This document shows, in pieces, positions 21,493 to 32,300 of a stretch of 64,000 nucleotides of DNA (position 1 is its first letter; every line of letters starts with the position of its first letter). The notes below the pieces were generated by a model. The model made no database searches. It saw only the letters and a program-made list of their open reading frames with translations, and had not been told where the DNA came from. The position numbers and the translations under genes were made by a program. This stretch comes from Tubulanus polymorphus (lineage: Eukaryota > Nemertea > Palaeonemertea > Tubulaniformes > Tubulanidae), in the NCBI RefSeq assembly GCF_964204645.1, contig NC_134031.1:8596501-8660500 (forward strand), written 5' to 3'.

Positions 21493-21817
21493 TTAATCAA
21501 CAATTTCTAAATCATGATGTCCATCTTCATTTTTTCCATGATAGATTATTTTAAATCCTTCTAAATCTTTTAATTCCTCTGTACTCAATGAAACCCATTT
21601 ATCAGGTAAAAATACTTTAAATTCTCGCGATGTACTAACATTACAGTAACTTAAATTCGCTGATATTTCCTCTATATTTAGTTTTTATCTTTTCTAATTT
21701 CAATATTTTATGTTCATTTTCTTTTGTAACATCAACTAACTTTTTTATTTCAAATTGTTTTTTTGCTGGTTTTATTCTGTTATTTATTGTTGCTAAGAAT
21801 GCTTTTCTATCTCCCAT
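21493..21817 (-). pseudogene. Short reverse-strand Polinton gene, frameshifted
   Basis: A class I promoter ends at the ATG (21817-21815). The first frame encodes about 66 residues beginning MGDRKAFLATINNRIKPAKK and ends with a TAA near 21610-21620. A second frame overlaps near 21655 and continues with REFKVFLPDKWVSLSTEELK and a His/Asp-rich end to a stop at 21493-21495. I therefore read one gene of about 108 codons with a one-base frame change. No family is recognised; the small basic N terminus and shared promoter suggest an early or regulatory protein. Confidence 0.55.
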
Positions 21818-21853
21818 TTATAAGGAAAACAAATTACTTGTGGTGATGAGTGG
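21815..21853 (-). promoter_or_regulatory. Class I promoter box at the right end
   Basis: On the minus strand, CACTCATCACCACAAGTAA is followed by a T-rich stretch and CCTTATAAATG, the third copy of the box found before PolB and the VLTF3-like gene. Confidence 0.7.
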
Positions 21854-22128
21854 GGATTACTTCCCCTGTATATAACAAACACGCTATTAACCGTTCTCAC
21901 CCAAGCCTCACAGCATCTATTTATCTGGGCACAGTTGACACGCAATCACTGAACTACAGTAATAACACACGCGTTAATAACCGTTCTCAGTAGAGACTCA
22001 CTGTATCGATCTATCCGCGCGCAGCTGTTGTTACGCGCACTCACTGTATATGTGTACCACAGAGAGCAATCGTCCGTTCTCACTAGAGCCTAGCTGTGAT
22101 GAGTGGTGTCTCATACTCAATTGAATTA
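21854..22128. repeat. Three degenerate ~90-bp subterminal repeats
   Basis: CCGTTCTCA recurs at 21891, 21981 and 22073 with similar surroundings (ACACGC...TTAA...CCGTTCTCA...AGCCTCAC), giving three units of about 90 bp. The base composition is clearly richer in G+C than the genes. A partial extra copy of the inner terminal repeat (GTGATGAGTGGTGTCTC) lies at 22096-22112. Nothing similar is present at the left end, where PolB starts directly after the TIR. Confidence 0.7.
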
Positions 22129-22197
22129 TTACTTGTGGTGATGAGTGGTGTCTCGTCCTCTCGTCCTCTGATCTGAAAGCCTACTTTTCCAATTACT
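22129..22197 (-). repeat. Right terminal inverted repeat of the Polinton
   Basis: Reverse complement of 7398-7457, beginning AGTAATTGG when read from the outside, with TCGTCCTC duplicated. It is followed by GTTCTTA (22198-22204), the copy of the target site on the other side. Confidence 0.92.
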
Positions 22198-22204
22198 GTT
22201 CTTA

Positions 22205-22620
22205 ATTATTCTTAATCGTTTTTCAATAGTATGCAGTGTTGTAACAACCGTGTGTAACGACCGCTGGTTTTTCGCCGACTAAAAGAAAAGCGTCTTCTGA
22301 AATTTCATTTATTCCTACCAGACATTGATACATTTAATAAAAGAATTTGTCCAAGTCCGAATCATGGATGTTTTCTTTAACGATTTGCTCTATTTTTTTG
22401 GTCTACCAAGTTATAAAAGATGCTGTATTCTGCGGAAAGTTCCATTCCTCCCCCTTCCGTGTCTTTCTTTCGTCCATTATCTGCAGGGGCAGAACTAGGG
22501 GGGTGTCGGGGTGTTTTTTGAACAAAGGTTTTGCACCTATAATTATTTTTTCAACGCACGAAATGACCGAACGCATCCCCCTTGTAGATTGAAAGAAACT
22601 TGTTAAAAATTGTTTAATGT
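22205..22620. other. Right flank of the Polinton; no gene seen
   Basis: Between the Polinton and repeat R there is no convincing reading frame. The sequence should be continuous with the left flank, which is a Tigger-type transposon, so it may be the 3' non-coding part of that element, but I see no clear Tigger terminal repeat here. Confidence 0.35.
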
Positions 22621-23385
22621 ACATATCCTTTTTGGTTTACCTTTGTCAGCATTATGAGGTTGGCATTGAGCCAATTCATGTAAAATCGCGGTACGCTTTT
22701 TTATGTGAGCATTTTTTTCATTGGTTCTCGGGTTAAACGACGTATAATCGATGCGATTGAAGACATGGCGAACCTCCGTCGATGACAGGGTCAACTCTGT
22801 TTAAATTCGACGATAAACTGTTTTTGGCGGGAAAATTCTTAGCTCTTGCGTATAAAATTGCAATGACCTCGATTGGGGGCGTCGTCTCTGCGAGCGAATG
22901 TGATTGGCTGTTTTTGGGATATACGGGGAATTCCGGCGCTACTGAAATAATTATGGGGAAGCCATTTATGGCGAACGTTTCATTGGACGAGGTGCGAATT
23001 AAATGCTCATTGCTGGTGAGAATATAATTATTTCACATATCGCCATAGGTATTGTTTCGTTTTAATACCCGGTGATTGTGTTGATTGAGATTGAAGTGAA
23101 GCGAAAGTCCACTACACAAGGCTTCCACGTGCGTGGGAGCGCTAACATTAGATTGTTGCACACACAAACACACGCCCATACAGACTACTATATGGAGATG
23201 CTGTAACGCTGCTTGGCGCGTGCACATTTGCTATGATAACAGGCTGAATAACCGTCGTAGCAGAAGATGAGCGCTGTGTTTTCTGTTTGATAGAATTTGT
23301 AATAAATTGTAATTTCCTGTGACCTGAAAATACTAAGCAGCAAACTATAGGTATAGGTCGAGGTCTGAATATTGTAGTGGTAAAT

Positions 23386-24878
23386 CTTTGGAAGAGAGTT
23401 CAAGTATCCGAATAACCATAGAAGCGATAACACTAAAAACCTCATTTTCTAATGAGTAAATACAGTTTATTAACACGAACGTTTTCGGGATCATATCCCC
23501 TTATCAGGTGAAATACAAGTGAATCAAATGGTTAAACTACAGGTTTATATACAACATAAGTTACAAAATTACAAGTGCTAAATTCTAAGCTAATTACAAA
23601 CCAAGTATTTAATTACAAGCTAATTATTTGAATACATTTAAGATAAAGGATGAGCCGTTTTGGAATAATTGTTGATTTAGAGAAGGTCGTTGCGCTTTAA
23701 TAAACTGGGCCTCCCTTATTTTACAGTCGAGATCAGATGAGCCTTTGTCTAGAATTTTGAATTTGTTATCACTGAATTCCTGATCACAAGTGTGACAAAT
23801 TGCGAGATGTTGTCCAATCGCAGAAGTCTTTGATCTGTATTCTTTAATCCTAATGGCTAAATGTCGTTTAGTTTTCTCAATATAGGAAGTGTTTATATCA
23901 CATAAACAGTTAAATTTATATATGACTTAAGCCTTCAGCGATTTAGGGGTAGCACATTTCAAAGAGAAAAAATTCTTAATTTTGGTCGTAGTGAATGCAC
24001 ATTTCAGGTTAATTTCAAAATTCCTTTTAAATAGATATTTTGATTTTCGGGCAAATAGGGTTGACGGGTTACCAATATACAGTAAGGAGATGAATAGATC
24101 AATTCTTCATCGACGGGTTTCGGTTTAGGTTCGGAGTTCTGTTTCGATTTCAAAAATCTATTGATACATTGATCGATGACATGAATAGGAAACGCATCGG
24201 ATTTAAACAGATTTTTCAAGTAATTGATTTCATCTGAAAAGATGGTCCAGTCACTGCAAATATTGTAAGCACGAAAAAGCATGGTGTTGATGAGTCCTAT
24301 TTTCCATTTGTACGGGCACATGGCGTTGAAATTCAAAAGCAGGCCAGTGTTGGAAGCTTTCCTGTACACTCGAGATATAAAATCATGACCGGTTTCTAAC
24401 GGAATTTGTATTTCGGTATCGAGAAAAGGTAATAGATTAGGAACCAGTTCGAAAGTGAATTTCAAGTTAGAATGGAGGCGATTCAATTCTTCAAAAAAAT
24501 AGTCTGTAAGTGGACTCATTAAGAAATATGCCGAAAATATCGTCAACGTATCTCAGGTATAATGTCGGTTTGTAATTAGTTTTGGAGAGGAGCAAGTTTT
24601 CAAAATGGGCAAGACAAGGGTTGGCTAAGGTTGGGCCTAAGGGGCTGCCCATGGTGACCCCATCAACTTGCTTGAAAATCCGATTATTGTACATGAACAA
24701 ACCTGAAGTTGCGATTTTCAGTAATTCTTTAAATGCAGCCTTATCATATGAAGGTTTAGAGTTGGAAGCATATACATAATCGGAGACTATCTTTCAATGG
24801 AACATTAGTGAATAGTGACTCTACATCAAAACTTATTAGGATATCAGAAGGTTTAAAAACGAATTGTTTCAGTTTGTA
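23386..24878 (-). pseudogene. 5'-truncated Penelope-like element (RT + GIY-YIG)
   Basis: On the minus strand the reverse transcriptase reads ILISFDVESLFTNVPL, VDGVTMGSPLGPTLANP, YLRYVDDIFGIF and LLPFLDTEIQIPLE, the Penelope-type order. A GIY-YIG-like endonuclease segment follows (VIYKFNCLCDINTSYIEKTK near 23930-23850), with Glu in place of the usual Gly, and a stop near 23930. Frame changes occur near 24500 and 24780. The insertion is flanked by the 8-bp direct repeat ATTTACCA (minus strand; 24879-24886 and 23378-23385). That site is single in the other R copies, so it is the target duplication. RNA-mediated insertion with 5' truncation explains the missing N terminus. Confidence 0.9.
23474..23510 (-). 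ncRNA. Hammerhead ribozyme-like motif at the Penelope 3' end
   Basis: Minus strand: CAC, then CTGATAA (core CUGAUGA with G8 changed to A), a GGGGAT/ATCCC stem, GAAA, the palindrome AACGTT and C, then GTG that pairs with CAC. Type I hammerheads with very short stem III are known from Penelope-like elements. The position after the GIY-YIG part fits. The change at G8, a catalytic base, predicts loss of cleavage in this copy. Confidence 0.6.
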
Positions 24879-25059
24879 TGGTAAATTCCAGGATTTAAAA
24901 CGATCTAATACTACGCCCCGGTGTTTTAGCTTCCGCGGCCATACATCGGAAGAGGTTTCGTTTCCAAGACTCAATATTCAGCCAACCTCTGATATGTGAC
25001 ATCAGATGAATTTTATTTGAATATTTTTTCATATTGTGAAATTATTTAAAAAAAAATAT

Positions 25060-25290
25060 AAAATAGTTTCCAATGCCGCGCCTACCTGTACCCTACGAAA
25101 TTTTGGACGTAGACCATAAAGAAATGTTTTTCTTTGGTCTTATTTGACTACAAAATAATTCTTTAAGAAAGATAAAATACAATATAAACTTCTAGAACTT
25201 TGAAGTCACGAATTAAAAAGATTTTTTCAAGCAATGCCCTTACTCCAAACAAGCTCTAGCTTTCAATGTAAACCACACTTTGCCCATGGG
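25060..25290 (-). repeat. Repeat T copy 1
   Basis: The reverse complement matches 59425-59660 (starting at CCCATGGGCAAAGTGTGG) and in part 40800-40880. No coding potential. From about 25291 to 25740 I see nothing identifiable. Confidence 0.7.
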
Positions 25291-25740
25291 CACTTTATTT
25301 ATAATTGAGTGGTTTATTCTTTCAATTAAACTTTACCAATATTTCAATTATTTGTTATCCTCATTCACCTCTTGACCCGTGTGAACACTTCAGAGGATCT
25401 TTTATCCGGTGTACGTGGTGTTTCGTAAAAAGTGCCCCTTTTCCTCATTGGTCACCCCCCATGGAAAATCCTAGATCCGCCCCTGCTCAGCCTTTCGATA
25501 TCTTCGGAATTTCTGTTTCCCAGAGGCAGAGAAAACGTTGCCAGTGTAGACACTGAATTTACAAAAAGTACAACATGAATAAGGCTAAAAGAAATTAATG
25601 ATGACTGCAATCATGTGTTGGATTCGCATTTTAGACACCCTGCGCTTAGGCAGTACAGATGGAAAAGCCGATTGAAGATGCATGCCATGATAATTTGATG
25701 AATATTACGGTGCCGCTAGATAACCTACTTAACATTCTAA

Positions 25741-26481
25741 AGGCTGGCTTATGTCGACAAGCAACGCGACGCCTACCGACGCAACTGGGTTGATCGCCGA
25801 TTAGCGGCAACTAGCGGCCTACGAGGCCGCCAGTTATCGGTTCGACAAAAGCCGGCTTGCCTACCGACTCATCGCAAGCCGTATCCGGCTAGTTGCCCAT
25901 TTTTTACTCCGGCCTACGGTAGGCGGACAGTTGCTTTCGATCGCAACCGACATAAGCTCATCTGCGACGCGACGGAACTGAGCGCAAGGATTCCAGCCAA
26001 TAAGAGACCGTATATACATAGTACAAATTATGACCGCTAGTTAGCGTCATTCGTAATTAGTCATAAACTTTCAAATTTAAGTATTTCGAAACGTAAACCA
26101 AACCTACAGCAAGGCAGATGACTGGACCGAAGATCTAGAAGCGAAATTGGTAAAATTATGGTGTGAGCGGCTATCTTTATATGATGTCGCTAGCACATAG
26201 TATTCAAAACAGAATCAGAGAGATACAGATCTTAAAGAAATAGCTTTTCAAATAGAAACAAATTTCCCAATAATTCAAAATAAATCTAATTTATCCTCAA
26301 AATGCTTATCACGTGACCATCTGAGCCGTTGCAGTTGCCAGTAATCGTAACCGACATAAGCAGGGAAGCAACTGGGAGGACCTCGTATCCCGATAGTCGG
26401 CTGGGCTGCGATTGCGGTTGCTCTCAGTTGCGTCGGTAGGAGTCGGTAGGCGTCGCGTTGCTTGCCGACATAAGCCAGCCT
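25741..26481 (+). mobile_element. Harbinger/ISL2EU-like DNA element with MADF remnant
   Basis: Long terminal inverted repeats start AGGCTGGCTTATGTCG and end CGACATAAGCCAGCCT; the similarity extends over about 45 bp. In the middle (about 26117-26200) a frame reads ADDWTEDLEAKLVKLW and LYDVAS, the start of a MADF/Myb-like DNA-binding domain such as the second protein of Harbinger-type transposons carries. A stop follows within the domain and no transposase is present, so this is a non-autonomous derivative. Flanking trinucleotides are TAA and TGA, so a 3-bp duplication is possible but not exact. A related copy is at 42428-43048. Confidence 0.65.
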
Positions 26482-26879
26482 TGAGTTCTTTCCGAGTTCA
26501 GCATCTAGCATTGTGACAAACACCCTACATAGATTTGTCGGCACTCTCCCTACGATGTTGTTGGTTTTATTCACCAGCATGCAGTGCTTGTCCTATTCAT
26601 TTTGGCTGTCCTTTTCCACCTTCAACTCGCATCCCTCAGATGGCCTAATGTGGTATACAGGGTACCCTTTCATAGACCAGTTCACTCATAAGATTGACAT
26701 TTTTACAACAGCCGACGTGCGGTAGTGATGTGTATTTATGAATCAATCGGCAATCGATATCCTATGTACCATAAATGTTCCACGTGACATGATTCCTGCG
26801 TCTAGCCTATCATAATTTACAAAGCCATAATTCATCACAATAACAATATACATCGTACCGAGCAGATATCAGTAGGTAT
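26482..26879. other. No feature seen
   Basis: About 400 bases between the Harbinger-like element and the gypsy LTR without a recognisable gene or repeat. The final GTAT (26876-26879) is the left copy of the gypsy target duplication. Confidence 0.5.
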
Positions 26880-27100
26880 TGTTAAATCTCCTCTTTCGTT
26901 GGCTCAATCAAGAAAGGGGGAATTATCGTTTCCATAGAACCTCTAAATTAATCAAAAACCACACCGAGATTTACCTAACGTCTTCTTTCTTTTATTTACC
27001 ACACCAAAAGAGAACAAGAATCCCCATACAATACGGAGTCACTAAAATACGGATTTGGACTCGGTAAAAGCCGGATACCGGACTTTACCGGTCCATCACA
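26880..27100 (-). repeat. 3' LTR of the gypsy element (intact)
   Basis: 221 bp from TGTTAAATC to CCATCACA on the plus strand. Identical in layout to the interrupted LTR at the other end, which lets the insertion there be placed to the base. Confidence 0.92.
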
Positions 27101-27654
27101 CCACCCCCCAGTAAATTTTGTCGGTTGTATACGACTACAAACTATAATAGTCTATTCACATATTTACATAGTCCATTGAGATAAAATGAGAATGGAACGC
27201 TACAGACAAGAACAACCATTGGTAGCCATCATTCCGACGAATCACAGTTGTTGAACCGCGGGTTGTATCTGCAAAAATATCCGAACCAGTATGATGGACC
27301 GCAAAACCATTCACACACGTGTTTGACAGCCAGTGGGACGTCTAGGTGGTAGTCGACAGCCAGTGTGGTATCCAGGTCAAGTCGGGTTGCTAGTGTGGCA
27401 TCTAGGTTGCATACATATGACCTGAAAGACAAGAAAAGACAGAAACGGAGAGTACTCTGTTGATTTGAGTAAACAACAACTTTCAGTTGTTATGTCGCTT
27501 CGCAGTGGTGGTGGGTGGGGGGGGGGTAGTCAACCATTGATAGGTACTACTCCCGAACCATTATTCAGGATTAACCGCGGGTTAAATAGCACAGGATGTG
27601 CCTCATGATCCACTCCGGAAGCTGACCCTTATAATGGATACCAGTAATAGGGGT

Positions 27655-27972
27655 AATGGGCTTTCAGGCCAAAGGTCGAACGGTCGAGCTCATAAAAAAT
27701 GAAAAATATGAAAATAATAACAATTTCTACTTGAATTAGTCGCGAAACTCATAAAAAATGAAAAATAATTCTCACACACTCGAATTTATTTTTCATTTTT
27801 ACTCGCTAAAAAAAAGTGTGAGTAAAGTGTGAGTGAAATAAATTCGAGCGTGTTAGAATTATTTTTCATTTTTTATGAGTTCCACTCCTAATCCAAGTAG
27901 AAATTGTTATTATTTTCATATTTTTCATTTTTTATGAGCTCGACCATTCGACCTTTAACCTGAAAGCCCATT
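27655..27972. repeat. Fold-back (inverted repeat) element
   Basis: Left arm from AATGGGCTTTCAGG and right arm ending CCTGAAAGCCCATT are inverted copies over about 140 bp each, with CATAAAAAATGAAAAAT and its complement repeated inside. It has the size and shape of a MITE and sits in the non-coding 3' part of the gypsy element, so it is a later insertion. The rest of 27101-28900 shows no gene. Confidence 0.85.
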
Positions 27973-28907
27973 GCAGCAGAACTACATTTTACTCGGTCTA
28001 ATTCGACAGCTTCCATTTTGCTTTCTCCAGGGTTCACTATTATGAAGAAACAACAAATAATTCATTTAATAAAATATGTGGGTTATATACTAAAAACGTC
28101 TTGAGTATATACATATGGCTATATACAGATTTGATCCACCAGTCTTCAAGTATGTGATCAGTTTCCCTAGTGGGCAAGTGCCAACTATCACAGTTGAACT
28201 ATGCGGCACCTCGACAACCATTTGAGGGTACTCGAGAAGCCAGTTGAGCTACTTTCCGCATAGGGGAAATCCCAAACCCAAGCCAACATTACTAAACAAC
28301 TTAGGGTGAGCATTGTTTGCCTACTTGACTGGTGACTGATTCATTTTCAGAGCCAGAATGGCTTTTGTTTCCGGATCCGGTCCCAAGTTTCCATCCAGAC
28401 ATCTTGGTTACTGGGAGCCACTGAGCACACAAAGTCCCTCTGCCATGTAGAAGCCTTTATTGCAGCTCGCGGTCGGAGTCGTCCCCTGGCCGGTTGTCCC
28501 TCTGTAACGACAACCAACGACGAACGATTGAATATATTTGCCAAATCTTTAATGCGCCTTACTATCAACAATAACGACGATTAACTGCAATAAAAAATAC
28601 AAAAAAAGTTCTGAATACAATTATCCTTCGTATGCCATGAATTAAAGCACATTTACACTGCAGTTAAATCCAGTAGCAATCCATAATATACATAGAAAGG
28701 CAGAAAAATACAATGTATGATTAAATCAGCACAGCTTACCGAGTTTATGGCCCGAAATATTCATTGGTTAAATATACAAATACTGCAAGACACAGCTACC
28801 AAAAATGTCCAACTTGGAGGGCCAACTCCTAGACTACAACTGCCAGGATTGAAATACTAATACTCAGTAGTGTGAAATCAGGTGACAACTGACAGGTGAC
28901 AAGAGGA

Positions 28908-29210
28908 TTAGGATAAGCTGGCCATGGAAATAACCAAGCCACGCACAAAAGGAATTATATTTACAGTATACGACATTATCACACCAAATAAAAACGATTT
29001 GCGCGGAACACCCTCATCTACCGATTCTCCGTCGGATTCACCTTGTTCTGAGCCGGTGAGAACAGCGAGAGTCGGTGGCTCAGCTCGAGCAGGTGTTTCG
29101 GCTTTAATCCTTCCATTCCGAGGGTGCGGTTCCACCGGAATCAGCTGATCCTGTTCCTCCTCCTCCGAGCTTGAAGGACTATGTCCTTGTGCAACCGGGT
29201 CATGCTTCAT
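28908..29210 (-). pseudogene. Possible C-terminal end of gypsy Pol or 3' frame
   Basis: A 100-codon frame, rich in Glu, Ser and Pro (SSSEEEEQDQLIPVEPHPR), lies after the integrase frame. It could be the C-terminal tail of integrase or an accessory 3' frame. No motif is recognisable. Confidence 0.35.
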
Positions 29211-29358
29211 GATGCCGTGCCTAGTGGAGGGAGGTTTGTTCTGGGGAACCTAGGGGTTTTCACCACCATCAAACCTAACTATCGCCGGTTTCATGTCGTT
29301 GAAGTGGACAACTTTGGTCTTGGTCTTTCCTGAGTCTCCACCCGATAATTTACCTCGG

Positions 29359-32300
29359 TCAGGCGCTGTGTGACCACAATCGGGCCATACCACTTCCTTC
29401 GGGGAATTTCGGGGCCTCCCCAGGCTTCACATAGTGACTGCATAGCCGGTCACCAACTTGATAGCCACCACGTGATGTGAATCTGTCATAATACTGTCGC
29501 TGGCGCCGTTGGGCAACAGTCAATCTCTCCCTGACTGCATTATATGCAGATTCAAGTCGGCCCGCGACACACCGAGCGTATTCTGTTGTGGACTGATCTG
29601 GCTCCGGGCTACCCACGATCAGATCAATCGGGAGACTCATTTCACGTCCAAATGTCAAAAAGGATAGAGTCTCCTGTGTTGATGACTGGACACTCGATCG
29701 GAATGCCATTAAGCATCCCGGAAGGTGGTCATCCCAGTCTTTCCCATTCTCGTCAACTGTCACCGTCAGCATCGCTTTGATCGATTTGTTGAAATTTTCA
29801 ACTTGTCCGTTCCCTTGAGAGTGGAAAGCAGTGGTTATAGTCCGATGGATGCCGAGTAGCTGATTAATCTCCTTGAACACCCTCGACGTGAAATTGGAGC
29901 CCTTATCTGAATGGAGGCTCTCCGGGCAACCATATCTGCAGATACACTCATTGATGAGTAACCGTGCCACTGTTTTCACTTTCTGGTTTCGCATCGGCCA
30001 GGCTTCCGGCCACTTAGTGAAAGCGTCCTGTACAACCAATATATACTGGTGCCTCTTCGTGTCGTAGGGTTTATCGGCTCTATCACGTCGATATGCAGAC
30101 GCTGGTTTGCACGCCCAACAGGTGTCGAGATGAGTGAGGCCCTGGTCTTTCTAGGTGGGTTTTTGCTGGTTTGGCAGTCCTTACCGCACTGGACATATCT
30201 CCGCACCATACCTTTCAGGCCGGGGCACCAAAAACTTTCTGACGTTTTTGACTTTCTGGTCAGTTTTCTTTTCACTTAGGTGTTTCGCTGCAAAACCATT
30301 GTGTAACTCCCTCAGGGCGATCTCTTTTAACTTACTCGGAAGTACAATCCGGTTCCTGGTGTACCGAGTCCCTGTTATGGTAGTTACACACAGCACATTG
30401 TCCACAACTAACAACCGCTCATAAATAGCTAACATACTCTTACTTATACGACCGAAATGTCGCATCTCATTTGGCTGATTACTCAGCACCATTGTACGGA
30501 CGAGGTCTATTTGTGGGTCTGCTGTCTGTGCACTCTCAATTTCTCGCATGTTCAAATCAGGCTTAACAGTTCCTGTCAGTTCCTGTATTCGTCGTATCGG
30601 TTTCGGTTCAGTCGGTCCACAACTGGGGCAATCGCCATGACGTCTGACCTTTTTTGGGAAACGAGACATGGCATCTGCATTCCCATGTTGCCTTCTGGGC
30701 CGATGCTAAATATCGAACTGGTACTCTTCAAGGCGCTCGTACCAGCGCGCAATCTGACCCTCCTGCTCCTTGAAATGTCTTAACCACTTGAGGGCCGCGT
30801 GGTCCGTCCTTACCAGGAATCTTTTGCCGAGCAGATGATGTCTGAAATGATGGATCATGTCTACTAAAGCAAGCATCTCTCGACGTGTCGTGCAGTAATT
30901 TTCTTCACCTCCTTTCAGTGTTCGTCCACTATAAGCAATAACTCTATCAACCCCCTGGCTATCGTCTTGTGAAAGGACACCGCCGATAGCCCAGTTGCTG
31001 GCATCAGTGTCGAGAATGAAGGTGTCTGCCGATGTACTGAAATCAGGGAATCCGAGAATTGGTGGTTTTGCAAGTGCCATTTTCAATCGCTGAAATGTAG
31101 CCTCCTGTGCCTCTCCCCAATGAAACGGTGTTCCTTTCTTGGTGAGAATGTAGAGCGGGTGAGCAATCGATGCATAATCTTCAATGAAGCGAGAGTAATA
31201 TGCGACGAGTCCAATGAAACTCCTTAGTTCAGTTAAGTTTGAGGGGGCCGGCCAATCAACCACTCGCTGTACTTTCTCCGGATCAGTCTGGATTCCAGCC
31301 CCGCTAACTATATGACTTAGGAATTTCAGCATCCTCCGAAACAAGTGGCACTTCTTGGGTTTCCGCTTCAAGTTAGCTGCTCGGAAACAGGCAAAAACTT
31401 CGAAAAGTCGATTAAGATGACTTCCCAAGTCAGAAAACAATAACATCGTCCAGATACACTAGATAACAAGTTTTCCATGCGACGGGGTCCAAAACCAGAG
31501 CCATCAGCCGTGAAAACGACGCAGGTGCATTGGTTAGCCCGAATGGCATGACGTTCCATTCGAATAAGCCACTTTCTGTAGCGAAGGCTGTTTTCGCTTT
31601 ATCTGCCTCACTGCCTCACTGACGGGCATCTGCCAGTATCCACTTGCGATCGAGTGACGAAAACCACGTTGATCCCGCAAGAGTCTCAAGTGTCGATTCA
31701 ACCCTCAGTAATGGATGGGCGTCTTCGACCGTGGCTTCATTAAGTTTACGGTAGTTCACACAGAATCTAAGTGAGCCATCTGCTTTCTTTGCGAGGACTA
31801 TCGGGCTTGACCAAGCTCCATGTGACTCACGTATCAAACCCTGTTCTAGAAGTTGATCAGTCGTGTCCGACACAAATTTTTGTCGATGAGGTGGTATTCG
31901 ACGAGGGTTTTGCTTAATCGGACGAGTATCCTGGGTGTCAATTTCGTGTTCTAATAGGCTGGTGCGCCCCAGATCGAAATCACCTGTCGAGAACACATCA
32001 ATGTTGCTCCCGATTACACTGGTCAATTCCTTTTTGGTCTCCTCAGGAATCCCCATGTCCGCATTCTGCAAGTCATCTAGCACGGTCTGGACCTTTTCTT
32101 CAGGGATCGGTCCCTGTGAGACTAAACGGTCTTGGTCACTCTTTTCGCCCTCATTTATCATGGACAAGGTCAGGGATTCAATTGGACTAAGCCAGGCGAT
32201 GGGTTGGCCCCAGTGGATAAAAGGGGCCAACCCATCGCCTGGCCCCTTTTTATCCACTGTGGTGAATCGGTAAAATTTGCTAGTCGCACCGGTGTGCGAC

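Larger units (their letters stand above)
7397..22197 (+). mobile_element. Polinton/Maverick DNA element, degraded but full length
   Basis: An AT-rich block of about 14.8 kb is bounded by inverted repeats (left 7398-7457, right 22129-22197). It is flanked by a direct repeat GTTCTTA at 7391-7397 and 22198-22204, of which GTTCTT (6 bp) is the likely target duplication, the length usual for Polintons. It encodes PolB, a retroviral-type integrase with chromodomain, an A32-like ATPase, and major and minor capsid proteins, which together define the group. It is unusual in carrying an intein in PolB, a VLTF3-like regulator and regular TAAATG start-site promoters. Seven genes carry at least one disabling lesion, so the copy cannot move on its own. 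Confidence 0.95.
22621..25030 (-). repeat. Repeat R copy 1 (split by a Penelope-like insertion)
   Basis: Read on the minus strand from about 25030 to 24879 and then 23385 to 22621, this matches 62299-63178 and 60264-61165 almost end to end. It contains a CCAAT box, a TTTCCCGCC site (complement at 22826-22834) and a conserved short frame (22603-22794). In this copy the start codon of that frame is CTG rather than ATG. The 1.5 kb between 23386 and 24878 is absent in the other two copies. Confidence 0.85.

Noticed and set aside
29544-29780. Plus-strand frames across the gypsy integrase region
   Set aside because: They are antisense shadows of the pol remnants on the minus strand.
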